A stretch of DNA of 57,098 nt from assembly GCF_003034985.1 (NCBI RefSeq), contig NZ_PZKG01000014.1, positions 1 to 57,098 on the forward strand. The letters are read 5' to 3'. Shown piece by piece: positions 10,570 through 17,329 of the stretch. Origin of the DNA: Cereibacter changlensis JA139 (GTDB lineage: Bacteria; Pseudomonadota; Alphaproteobacteria; Rhodobacterales; Rhodobacteraceae). Both the position numbers and the translations under genes were made by a program. The notes below the pieces were generated by a model that made no database searches, was not told the origin of the DNA, and worked only from the letters and a program-made list of their open reading frames with translations. Position 1 is the first letter of the stretch. Each line of letters begins with the position of its first letter.

Positions 10570-11206
10570 AAGGGGTTAGTGAAATCTCTTGATACAAGAT
10601 ATTGTGTACCGGTTTGAACGAACGCCTATGGTGAGGGGTCACACCGAGATTTAGCAGCGCCGCGAGATGGTCTTTTGTCGGGTAGCCGGCGTTGCGGCGC
10701 CAGCCGTAGCCCGGATGATGTTGCTCCAAATCCACCATGATCGCGTCGCGCGCCACCTTGGCCACGATCGAGGCGGCGGCGATCGAAAGCGACAGGGAGT
10801 CGCCGCGCACCAGCGCCCGGCACTTGTGCGGCAGACCGACCGGGATGATGTGGCCGTCGATCAGCGCGAAGTCGGGTTTGGTCGGCAGGCCGGCGATGGC
10901 CCGGGCCATGGCCAGATGGCTCGCGCGCAGGATGTTCAGGCTGTCGATCTCCTCCACCGAGGCATGGGCGACCGAGACCTCGGCGCAGGCATGCAGCTGC
11001 AGGCAGAGCTCCTGCCGGCGGCCGGCGGTCAGCTTCTTGCTGTCGTTCAGCCCCTCCGGGATGCAGCCGGGGATCAGCCGGACGGCGGCGGCGGTGACCG
11101 GCCCGGCCAGCGGACCGCGCCCGACCTCGTCGACGCCGACAACACAGGTGAAGCCGCCCTCGAGGGCGGCGGTCTCGTGGCTGAAATCGGGGCAGGGAAT
11201 ATCCAT
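10568..11206 (-). CDS. rnhB: Ribonuclease HII
   Basis: A 212-residue RNase that nicks RNA-DNA hybrids and removes single ribonucleotides from DNA. The signature VVGVDEVGRGPLAGPV contains the catalytic Asp-Glu pair, followed by LNDSKKL, the ALIDGH Asp motif and SIAAASIVAKVARD, all in order. The length is normal. The ATG at 11206 begins the conserved region. It is upstream of ccrM on the same strand; its stop codon overlaps a GANTC site. Confidence 0.95.
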   Translation of the reverse strand: MDIPCPDFSHETAALEGGFTCVVGVDEVGRGPLAGPVTAAAVRLIPGCIPEGLNDSKKLTAGRRQELCLQLHACAEVSVAHASVEEIDSLNILRASHLAMARAIAGLPTKPDFALIDGHIIPVGLPHKCRALVRGDSLSLSIAAASIVAKVARDAIMVDLEQHHPGYGWRRNAGYPTKDHLAALLNLGVTPHHRRSFKPVHNILYQEISLTP

Positions 11207-11338
11207 GCCGCAGCAATAACCGCTGCGGCGCGGCGGGAAAAGCCCCAGATGTTGTGTCAGTCGCCAAGTCGGGGGACGAAAGCTGCTCGGCCTTCCGCCC
11301 CCCTGCTCCGGGCGCGAGGGGGGATGCGCCCGGAAACC

Positions 11339-11896
11339 TCAGGACCCGTAGCGCCAGCGGTCATCGCCGCGGCGGTGATCCTCGCGGCCCGGACGCAGGC
11401 GGAAACCAGCCTCGGCGAGGCAGCGCGCCGGGTAGAAGCGTTCCATGCGGCCGCGGTTGCGGACCTCGCGGACGCAGCTGCGCGGCAGCTTGTAGCGGAA
11501 GCCTTGGTCGCGCAGGCAGCGCTCCGGGTAGAGCACCGGGCCGCCGCGCCGGTTGTCATCGAGCTGGAAGGCGCAGACCGGCGGCACCAGCGGCGAGCGG
11601 GTCTCGTGCCGCGGCGGACGGCGGTTGTCGCGGCGGTCGTCGTTCCACCGGTTGTCCCAGCGGTCATTGTTCCAGCGGTTGTCGACCAGCTGCTCCTTGC
11701 GGTCGTCCTTGTCGGCGCGGTTCTTCTGCACCTGGTTGGCGATGATCGCGACGGCGGCGACGGCGGCGAGCGCCTTGGCGACATCTTCGGTATCGGCGCG
11801 GGCGGGAACGGCGGCGGCGGTCATGGCGGCAAGGGCGGTGGCCGCGGCGGCGAGGGTCATGGCGAGGCGCTTGAGGGGCGTCATGGGAAGCGTCAT
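11339..11896 (-). CDS. Exported protein of unknown function with repeated YPxRCLxxxGFR motif
   Basis: A 185-residue protein I do not recognise. AAGGAG lies 8 bases before the ATG at 11896. Residues 1-34 form a long signal peptide ending near VPARA. Residues 40-60 are Ala-rich helical, and residues 60-100 are very rich in Asp, Arg, Asn and Trp (charged, low complexity). The C-terminal third holds four cysteines and two related motifs, YPERCLRDQGFR and YPARCLAEAGFR, each followed by a basic segment. Two disulfides in a small periplasmic domain would fit. It is divergent from the secreted/membrane-regulator pair at 12092, so the 195-bp gap between them may hold promoters for both. Confidence 0.6.
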   Translation of the reverse strand: MTLPMTPLKRLAMTLAAAATALAAMTAAAVPARADTEDVAKALAAVAAVAIIANQVQKNRADKDDRKEQLVDNRWNNDRWDNRWNDDRRDNRRPPRHETRSPLVPPVCAFQLDDNRRGGPVLYPERCLRDQGFRYKLPRSCVREVRNRGRMERFYPARCLAEAGFRLRPGREDHRRGDDRWRYGS

Positions 11897-11997
11897 TGGG
11901 GGGCTCCTTCTGGGATCGGCGCGGGGGCAGAGGCCTGTCGCACCGGCATGGCCAGACCCTCGGCCCGGAGCGGCGGGACAGGCAATATCGGGGCGCT

Positions 11998-12010
11998 GTT
12001 ATGCGATAAC
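11998..12010. promoter_or_regulatory. Small palindrome in a divergent promoter region
   Basis: GTTAT-GCG-ATAAC is a perfect 5-bp inverted repeat lying about 80 bp before the secreted-protein gene at 12092 and about 100 bp before the divergent exported-protein gene. Such a site could be an operator, but a 13-bp palindrome may occur by chance. The same gap contains a lone CTGTCAT half-site (12028-12034). Confidence 0.25.
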
Positions 12011-12091
12011 CATCCGGCAAACCCCTTCTGTCATTGAATATCCATCCCCCTCCGCGCAATATGCCGGGAACTCGGACAACAGGAGCGGTCG

Positions 12092-12382
12092 ATGAAACTT
12101 CCTGCCTTGCTGGCGGCACTTGCGATGGGACTGGCCCTGACCGCTCCCGCCGAGGCGGCCTGCTACGCGGATTACAAGGCCAAGCAGGACCGCCCGCTGC
12201 GGCTGCATTACGGCGTGGCGGAAGTGCCGGACAACGCCTGCAATCGCGGCAGCGCCTCGCAGGTTCTTGCGCAGCGGCTGGACCGGGCGGGCTGGACCCT
12301 GCTCAACGTCCTGTCCACATTCGGCCCGGAGGGTCTGGAAGAAAGGAAAGCAAGTGCCGGAGAATATTTCCTCCGCTACTGA
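12092..12382 (+). CDS. Small secreted protein of unknown function
   Basis: A 96-residue protein with a strong signal peptide (residues 1-22, KLPALLAALAMGLALTAPAEA, cleavage likely at AEA/AC). The mature ~74 residues contain two cysteines (ACYADYK and DNACNRG) that could form one disulfide, a LRLHYGVAEVPDNAC segment and a C-terminal WTLLNVLSTFGPEGLEERKASAGEYFLRY. AGGAG lies 6-7 bases before the ATG. I recognise no catalytic motif. Its last 29 bp overlap the start of the membrane winged-helix gene, so the two are surely co-expressed and may act together in the periplasm/inner membrane. Confidence 0.75.
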   Translation: MKLPALLAALAMGLALTAPAEAACYADYKAKQDRPLRLHYGVAEVPDNACNRGSASQVLAQRLDRAGWTLLNVLSTFGPEGLEERKASAGEYFLRY

Positions 12383-13058
12383 CGCGTTGAGGGCCGGCAA
12401 CCGGGTGGTGACGGGGGGGATCGCGGCCATCGTGCTGATCCTCGCCGCGGCGGCCGTGTTCCTGTTCCTCAACCTTCCCGATGCGGATGCGTTCAACGCG
12501 CGGGTCGAGCGGATCTTCATCGAGAATGACGCGCTGCGGTCGGGCACCGAGATCCGGCTGCTGGAAATCCTCGCGCAATCAGGCACTTCCTTCTCGGACG
12601 TGCTGGCGAGCTACCGCATGGTGATCTTCGTGCTGCTGGTGTTCTCGGCAGCATTGCTGATCGCCGCGCTGGTGCTGCTGGTGACGATCATCGCGCTGAA
12701 CCGGCGGATGTCGGCGATCCAGCGGTCGGGAATCCAGGTCGCCTCGCTGATGATCTCGCGCGAGAGCCGGGCGGTCTACATCAACGACATGGAGTTCTCG
12801 CTGACCGAGGCCGCCATCGAGACGCTGAGCGTTCTGGCCGAGGCGCGGATGGATGACGAGGTGCTGAACGGGGCGCAGATCGAGGGCATGATCTCGGGCC
12901 GCGACGCCGCCGATTGCGACGAGGCGGCGGGGGCGACGCGGGTGAAGCGGTTGCGCGACGCCCTGGGCAACCAGATGGTCAGCGAGCTTCTGGTCAAGAC
13001 CATCGCCCGGCGCGGCTACATGCTGGCGGTCGGCAAGGACGTGATCCGCATGGTCTGA
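12354..13058 (+). CDS. Membrane-anchored winged-helix (OmpR/PhoB-type) regulator-like protein
   Basis: A 234-residue protein starting at GTG 12354, preceded by GAAAGGAAAG; it overlaps the upstream gene by 29 bp in another frame. Two membrane segments are visible at about 19-40 and 89-114, enclosing a ~48-residue loop predicted to be periplasmic. After N-R-R (116-118) the rest should be cytoplasmic. Residues ~132-226 have the OmpR-type winged-helix pattern: SRAVYINDMEFSLTEAAIETLSVLAEA, then ATRVKRLRDALG and LLVKTIARRGYMLAV. The DNA-binding domain is C-terminal, opposite to ToxR/CadC. There is no receiver domain. It may be a membrane one-component regulator sensing through the loop or through the small secreted partner. 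DNA binding is inferred. Confidence 0.72.
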   Translation: MPENISSATDALRAGNRVVTGGIAAIVLILAAAAVFLFLNLPDADAFNARVERIFIENDALRSGTEIRLLEILAQSGTSFSDVLASYRMVIFVLLVFSAALLIAALVLLVTIIALNRRMSAIQRSGIQVASLMISRESRAVYINDMEFSLTEAAIETLSVLAEARMDDEVLNGAQIEGMISGRDAADCDEAAGATRVKRLRDALGNQMVSELLVKTIARRGYMLAVGKDVIRMV

Positions 13059-13098
13059 CGAAGGGCGGCGGACGGGGGTTAAGCCTTGGACGCCGCTT

Positions 13099-13156
13099 GA
13101 TTTTCGCCCCGTGCAACCGATGCACACCCGATGCACGGGGCATGCAGACGAAAATC
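13099..13156. repeat. Two-part inverted repeat upstream of nspC
   Basis: GATTTTCG (13099-13106) pairs with CGAAAATC (13149-13156), and directly inside it CCCCGTGCA (13107-13115) pairs with TGCACGGGG (13132-13140), leaving an 8-base asymmetric bulge on the 3' side. It sits 40 bp after the membrane-regulator gene, and the nspC promoter begins about 65 bp further on. It may end the upstream transcript, although no T-run follows, or be a protein-binding site. Confidence 0.5.
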
Positions 13157-13184
13157 CGGTCTCCGGGATTAACCCTTTTCGCCG

Positions 13185-13202
13185 CTGTCATGCCGCTGTC
13201 AC
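13185..13202 (+). promoter_or_regulatory. Putative PhoB box upstream of nspC
   Basis: CTGTCAT-GCCG-CTGTCAC is a direct repeat of two 7-base units with 11-bp periodicity, matching the bacterial Pho-box consensus (CTGTCAT, 4-base spacer, CTGTCAY) at all 14 unit positions. The spacer is GC-rich instead of AT-rich. It lies 18 bp upstream of a sigma70-like -35 hexamer and 83 bp before nspC. Binding by PhoB is inference from consensus; an OmpR-type protein such as the neighbouring membrane winged-helix protein could also use such a direct repeat. Confidence 0.6.
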
Positions 13203-13220
13203 GCGCCGCGGCCACAAGGC

Positions 13221-13249
13221 TTGCACCTGAGGGGGTGTGGCCTTATACG
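13221..13249 (+). promoter_or_regulatory. Sigma70-like promoter of nspC
   Basis: TTGCAC (13221-13226), a 17-base spacer and TATACG (13244-13249) form a good housekeeping promoter. Transcription would start near 13256, leaving a leader of about 29 bases that contains the GGGAGG ribosome-binding site before the ATG at 13285. Confidence 0.6.
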
Positions 13250-13284
13250 CGCTGCTTTCCCTTTCGCCTGACCGGGAGGCCGCG

Positions 13285-14382
13285 ATGATCCAGACGCCCT
13301 ACTACCTGATCGACGAGGCCAGCCTCCTGCGCAACATGCAGAAGGTGGCCGAGCTGCGCCGCCTGTCGGGGGCCAAGGCGCTGCTGGCGCTGAAGTGCTT
13401 CGCCACCTGGCCCGCCTTCGACGCGATGCGCGAGCATATGGATGGCACCACCTCCTCCTCGCTCTACGAGCTGCGGCTCGGCCGCGAGAAGTTCGGCAAG
13501 GAGACCCACGCCTATTCCGTCGCCTGGGGCGATGACGAGATCGACGAGGCGGTGGGCTATGCCGACAAGATCATCTTCAACTCCATCGGCCAGCTGGAGC
13601 GGTTCGCGGGTCGCGCCGAAGGCATTTCCTGCGGTCTGCGGCTGAACCCCGGCATCTCGACCTCGGGCTTCGATCTGGCGGACCCGGCGCGGCCCTTCAG
13701 CCGTCTGGGCGAGTGGGATGCCGAGAAGATCGCCGGCGTGCTGGACCGGATCAGCGGCGTGATGATCCATTACAACTGCGAGAATGCCGATTTCGACCTG
13801 TTCGACCGGCAGCTGGCCGAGATCGAAAGCCGCTTCGGCGCGGTGCTGGAGCGGCTGGACTGGGTGAGCCTTGGCGGCGGCATCCATTTCACCGGCGAAG
13901 CCTATCCGCTGGAGAAGCTGGCGGCGCGGCTGAAAGGATTTTCCGAGCGTTTCGACGTGCAGGTCTATCTGGAGCCGGGCGAAGCGGCGATCACCCGTTC
14001 GGCCTCGCTGGAGGTGACGGTGCTCGACATTCTTGACAATGGCAAGCAGCTGGCGATCGTCGACAGCTCGGTCGAGGCGCATATGCTGGACCTGCTGATC
14101 TATCGCCAGTCGGCGCGGATCGAGCCGGACCGGGGCGACCACAGCTTCATGATCTGCGGCAAGTCCTGCCTCGCCGGGGACATCTTCGGCGAGTTTCGCT
14201 TCGAGGAACCATTGAAGGTTGGCGACCGCCTGTCCATCTCGGATGCGGCGGGCTACACGATGGTCAAGAAAAACTGGTTCAACGGGGTGAAGATGCCGAG
14301 CATCGTGCTGCGTGGAACCGATGGTTCGCTGCGCGTCGCGCGTGAGTTCGGCTATGCCGATTATGCCTCCAGCCTCGGCTGA
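13285..14382 (+). CDS. nspC: Carboxynorspermidine/carboxyspermidine decarboxylase
   Basis: A 365-residue PLP enzyme of the alanine-racemase fold (group IV) that decarboxylates carboxynorspermidine or carboxyspermidine to the triamine. The N-terminal PYYLIDEASLLRNM and K37 in ALLALKCF (PLP lysine) are typical, as are SLGGGIHFTGEAYP, YLEPGEA and the GKSCLAGD cysteine motif with DAAGYTMVKKNWFNG near the end. GGGAGG precedes the ATG. The next gene, 36 bases downstream, makes its substrate. In bacteria lacking S-adenosylmethionine decarboxylase this pathway supplies spermidine; whether that is so here cannot be told from this window. Confidence 0.93.
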   Translation: MIQTPYYLIDEASLLRNMQKVAELRRLSGAKALLALKCFATWPAFDAMREHMDGTTSSSLYELRLGREKFGKETHAYSVAWGDDEIDEAVGYADKIIFNSIGQLERFAGRAEGISCGLRLNPGISTSGFDLADPARPFSRLGEWDAEKIAGVLDRISGVMIHYNCENADFDLFDRQLAEIESRFGAVLERLDWVSLGGGIHFTGEAYPLEKLAARLKGFSERFDVQVYLEPGEAAITRSASLEVTVLDILDNGKQLAIVDSSVEAHMLDLLIYRQSARIEPDRGDHSFMICGKSCLAGDIFGEFRFEEPLKVGDRLSISDAAGYTMVKKNWFNGVKMPSIVLRGTDGSLRVAREFGYADYASSLG

Positions 14383-14418
14383 GGCGCTTCCCTCTGTCCT
14401 TAAAGGAGACGGTCCGAA

Positions 14419-15651
14419 GTGAAGAAGAACGTGTTGATCATCGGTGCCGGTGGCGTCGCTCAGGTGGTGGCGCATAAATGCGCGCAGGCCAACGATGTGC
14501 TGGGCGACCTGCATATCGCCTCGCGCACCCTGTCGAAATGCGAGGCGATCCTTGCCTCCGTCGAGGAAAAGGGCTCGATGAAGGCGCCCGGCCTGTTCAA
14601 GGCCCATGCCGTCGATGCGATGGACACCGGCGCCGTGGCCCAGCTGATCCGCCACACCGGGGCCGAGATCGTCATCAACGTCGGGTCGTCCTTCGTCAAC
14701 ATGACGGTGCTGGAAGCCTGCCTGGACACGGGCGCCGCCTATCTCGACACCGCGATCCACGAGGATCCGGCGAAGATCTGCGAGACGCCGCCGTGGTATG
14801 GCAACTACGAATGGCGCCGCCGCGAGCGTTGCGCCGAAAAAGGCGTGACGGCTATCCTCGGTGTCGGCTTCGATCCGGGCGTGGTGAACGCCTATGCGCG
14901 GCTGGCGGCGGACGACTATCTCGACACGGTGACGAGCATCGACATCGTCGACATCAACGCGGGCTCGCACGGGCGCTGGTTCTCGACCAACTTCGACCCG
15001 GAGATCAATTTCCGCGAATTCACCGGCACGGTCTATTCGTGGCAGAAGGGCGCCTGGCAGGAGAACAGCATGTTCGAGGTCGGGCAGGAGTTCGACCTGC
15101 CGGTGGTGGGCAAGCAGAAGGCCTATCTGACCGGGCATGACGAGGTGCATTCGCTTTCGGCCAACTATCCCGACGCCGATGTGCGCTTCTGGATGGGCTT
15201 CGGCGATCACTACATCAACGTGTTCACCGTGCTGAAGAACCTCGGACTGCTGTCGGAGAAGCCGGTGGTGACGGCCGAAGGGCTGGAAGTGATTCCGCTG
15301 AAGGTGGTGAAGGCGGTGCTGCCCGACCCGTCCTCGCTGGCGCCGGACTACAAGGGCAAGACCTGCATCGGGGATTTCGTCCGCGGCACCAAGGACGGCG
15401 CCCCGGCGGAGGTCTTCGTCTACAACGTGGCCGATCACGAGGAAGCCTATGCCGAGACCGGCGCGCAGGGCATCAGCTATACGGCGGGCGTGCCCCCGGT
15501 GGCGGCGGCGGTGCTGATCGCGCGGGGCGAGTGGGACGTGGCGCGGATGGTCAACGTGGAAGAGCTGGACCCGAAGCCGTTCCTGCGGCTGCTGGGCGAG
15601 ATGGGCCTGCCGACGCGGGTGCGCGACGCCGCGGGCGACCGGGCGATCTGA
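14419..15651 (+). CDS. Carboxynorspermidine/carboxyspermidine synthase (saccharopine dehydrogenase family)
   Basis: A 410-residue NAD(P)-dependent enzyme that condenses aspartate semialdehyde with putrescine or diaminopropane and reduces the imine. The Rossmann motif VLIIGAGGVAQVVAHKC starts the protein. VGSSFVNMTVLEACLDTG, the GVGFDPGVVNAYAR motif and DINAGSHGRWFSTNFDPEINFREF identify this subgroup of saccharopine dehydrogenase-like enzymes. AAGGAG lies about 10 bases before the GTG start at 14419. It is in an operon with nspC and closed by a hairpin. Its substrate aspartate semialdehyde comes from asd, also in this window. Confidence 0.92.
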   Translation: MKKNVLIIGAGGVAQVVAHKCAQANDVLGDLHIASRTLSKCEAILASVEEKGSMKAPGLFKAHAVDAMDTGAVAQLIRHTGAEIVINVGSSFVNMTVLEACLDTGAAYLDTAIHEDPAKICETPPWYGNYEWRRRERCAEKGVTAILGVGFDPGVVNAYARLAADDYLDTVTSIDIVDINAGSHGRWFSTNFDPEINFREFTGTVYSWQKGAWQENSMFEVGQEFDLPVVGKQKAYLTGHDEVHSLSANYPDADVRFWMGFGDHYINVFTVLKNLGLLSEKPVVTAEGLEVIPLKVVKAVLPDPSSLAPDYKGKTCIGDFVRGTKDGAPAEVFVYNVADHEEAYAETGAQGISYTAGVPPVAAAVLIARGEWDVARMVNVEELDPKPFLRLLGEMGLPTRVRDAAGDRAI

Positions 15652-15658
15652 CTTTGAG

Positions 15659-15680
15659 CGGCCTGCCTTCGGGCAGGCCG
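15659..15680. terminator. Hairpin between convergent genes
   Basis: CGGCCTGCC (15659-15667) and GGCAGGCCG (15672-15680) form a perfect 9-bp stem closed by the stable TTCG tetraloop, 8 bases after the polyamine synthase stop and 14 bases from the stop of the convergent MFS gene. It probably ends transcripts from both sides; there is no strong T-run. Confidence 0.7.
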
Positions 15681-15693
15681 TTCGCTTTCGGGC

Positions 15694-16932
15694 TCAGTCG
15701 AGCCGCTGCACCCGGCGCAGGTCGGGGAAGAGCCTCGCCCACAGGGCCGCGACAGCCAGCGTGGCGGCGCCGCCGAGCGCCACGGCGGCCACCGGGCCGA
15801 TGAGCGTGGCCATGGTGCCGGCCCGGAAGGCGCCGAGCTCGTTCGAGGCGCCGATGAACACCTGATTGACCGAGTTCACCCGCCCCCGCAGCGCATCCGG
15901 CGTCCAGAGCTGGATCAGCACGCTGCGCAGGTTGACGCTGACCATGTCGAAGGCCCCTGTCATCAACAGCGCCAGCGCCGAGAGCCAGAGCGTGGTGGAG
16001 AGGGCGAAGACGAGGGTGAAGAACCCGAAGGCCGCCACCGAGAGGAACATGATGAGCCCCGCGTTCCGGCGGATCGGATGGGCCATCAGCCAGAAGCCGA
16101 CGCCGATCGCCCCCACTGCCGGGGCCGAGCGCAGCAGGCCGAGGCCGGTCGGCCCGATCTCCAGCACGTCGCGGGCATAGACCGGCAGCATCGCCATCGC
16201 ACCGCCCAGAAGCACAGCGAAGAGGTCGAGCGAGATCGCCCCCAGCACCGGCTTCGAGGCCCAGATGTAGCGGAAGCCCGCGCTCAGGGTCTCCCATGTC
16301 TTGGCGCCCGCCACAGCGATCTGGCGCGGCTGGCGCGGGATGGTCAGCACCAGCGCGGCGGCGGTCAGCAGCAGCACCAGCGTCACCGCATAGGGCAAGC
16401 CCGGCGAGAGCCCGTAGAGCAGCCCGCCCACCACCGGCCCGCAGATCGTCGCCGCCTGATTGGCGGTGGAATTGGCGAGGATGGCGTTGGAGAGATGCTC
16501 GGGCGGCACCAGATTCGGCGCAAGCGACTGGCGCGCGGGGTTGTAGAAGGCCCGCCCGGCGCCGAAGACCAGAATCAGCGCGAAGATCGGCCATGTGGGC
16601 GAGGTTGCGTCGAGCGTGGCGGCGTAGGTCAGAAGGCCCGCGGCGACGCAGGATTCGACCACGAGACAGGCGCACATGATGCCCCGGCGCGAGAATCGGT
16701 CTGCGGCCGCGCCGGTGACGAGCACCAGCAGCAGGGCCGGGGCGAATTGCGACAGGCCGACCAGCCCCAGATCGAAGGGGTCGCGGGTGAGGTCGTAGAC
16801 CTGCCAGCCGATGGCGACGGTCTGGATCTGCACGGCGAAGCCCACGAGCAGCAGGGCGGTCCAGTAGGCGGGATAGCCGCGATGGCGGAAGGCCACCCAG
16901 CGGCCGACGGGGGCACGGTCTTGCACAGTCAC
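15694..16932 (-). CDS. MFS transporter (EntS/MFS_3-like)
   Basis: A 412-residue inner-membrane transporter with about 10-12 membrane helices. The N-terminus (FRHRGYPAYWTALLLVGFAVQIQTVAIGWQVYDLT), the GLSQFAPALLLVLVTGAAADRFSRR loop (motif A-like), the GRAFYNPARQSLAPNLVPPEHLSNAILANS segment and the late TPDALRGRVNSVNQVFIGASNELGAFRAG segment match the MFS_3 group, which contains enterobactin exporter EntS and drug or siderophore exporters. The substrate is unknown. The GTG start at 16932 follows AAGGA. A Pho-box-like repeat lies about 80 bp upstream, and tRNA-Lys is the next gene upstream on the same strand. Confidence 0.9.
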   Translation of the reverse strand: MTVQDRAPVGRWVAFRHRGYPAYWTALLLVGFAVQIQTVAIGWQVYDLTRDPFDLGLVGLSQFAPALLLVLVTGAAADRFSRRGIMCACLVVESCVAAGLLTYAATLDATSPTWPIFALILVFGAGRAFYNPARQSLAPNLVPPEHLSNAILANSTANQAATICGPVVGGLLYGLSPGLPYAVTLVLLLTAAALVLTIPRQPRQIAVAGAKTWETLSAGFRYIWASKPVLGAISLDLFAVLLGGAMAMLPVYARDVLEIGPTGLGLLRSAPAVGAIGVGFWLMAHPIRRNAGLIMFLSVAAFGFFTLVFALSTTLWLSALALLMTGAFDMVSVNLRSVLIQLWTPDALRGRVNSVNQVFIGASNELGAFRAGTMATLIGPVAAVALGGAATLAVAALWARLFPDLRRVQRLD

Positions 16933-17012
16933 GCCGCGTCCTTCTCGTCTGTCCGGGCTCGGATGTGAAAAAACCGAAAGCGGGGCGGAAGGCCAGCGGG
17001 AATCGTGTCAGT

Positions 17013-17030
17013 ATGACAAGTTCATGACAG
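17013..17030 (-). promoter_or_regulatory. Putative PhoB box upstream of the MFS transporter gene
   Basis: On the reverse strand the sequence reads CTGTCAT-GAAC-TTGTCAT: two 7-base direct repeats at 11-bp spacing, matching the Pho-box consensus at 13 of 14 unit positions, with an AT-containing spacer. It lies in the 141-bp gap between tRNA-Lys and the MFS gene and ends 81 bp before the MFS start. A further TGTCA at 17006-17010 on the forward strand makes a small inverted repeat with it. No convincing -10 is visible at the usual distance. Confidence 0.6.
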
Positions 17031-17073
17031 CGGCATGCGCGGGGTCTGCGATGTCAGGAGTTCTTCGGGGGAT

Positions 17074-17148
17074 TGGTGAGCGGGGCGGGTATCGAACCCG
17101 CGACCCGCTGATTAAAAGTCAGCTGCTCTACCACTGAGCTACCCGCCC
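17074..17148 (-). tRNA. tRNA-Lys(TTT)
   Basis: A 75-nt cloverleaf on the reverse strand. The acceptor stem GGGCGGG pairs with CCCGCTC (one G-U). The D-arm TAGCTCAGTGGTAGAGC, the anticodon stem-loop GCTGA-CTTTTAA-TCAGC and the T-arm with GGTTCGATACC are all clear. The loop places TTT at the anticodon (forward-strand positions 17114-17116), giving lysine. The 3' CCA is encoded (forward TGG at 17074-17076). It stands alone between dapF (divergent) and the MFS gene. Confidence 0.97.
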
Positions 17149-17329
17149 TCACCATCCCGAGGCCAAAGCCTCAGCACCGAAACAGCTTATCTTGGCGCGG
17201 TGTCCCGGCCAGTCATTCCGTCTCGACAGGGCCGCTTCCTAAGTGGGGATCGGCAGGGGGTCAAGGGGCAAAGCGCAGAAATCTTGACGGCTCTGGCAAA
17301 AACCCTGCGCGGAGCGTATATGCCGCGCC

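Noticed and set aside
12028-12034. A CTGTCAT unit upstream of the small secreted protein, as a third Pho box
   Set aside because: The unit 11 bp away matches at only 3 of 7 positions, so it is a lone half-site. The same holds for CTGTCAC at 47262-47268.
13243-15438. A 731-codon open frame on the reverse strand across nspC and the carboxynorspermidine synthase
   Set aside because: It spans two well-recognised forward genes and their gap, with His/Arg-rich composition and no motifs; a GC-rich shadow frame.
16962-16975. The run of T on the reverse strand after tRNA-Lys as its terminator
   Set aside because: The only stem before the T-run is 3 bp, and it lies over 90 bp past the tRNA end, beyond the Pho-box-like site; too weak to call.
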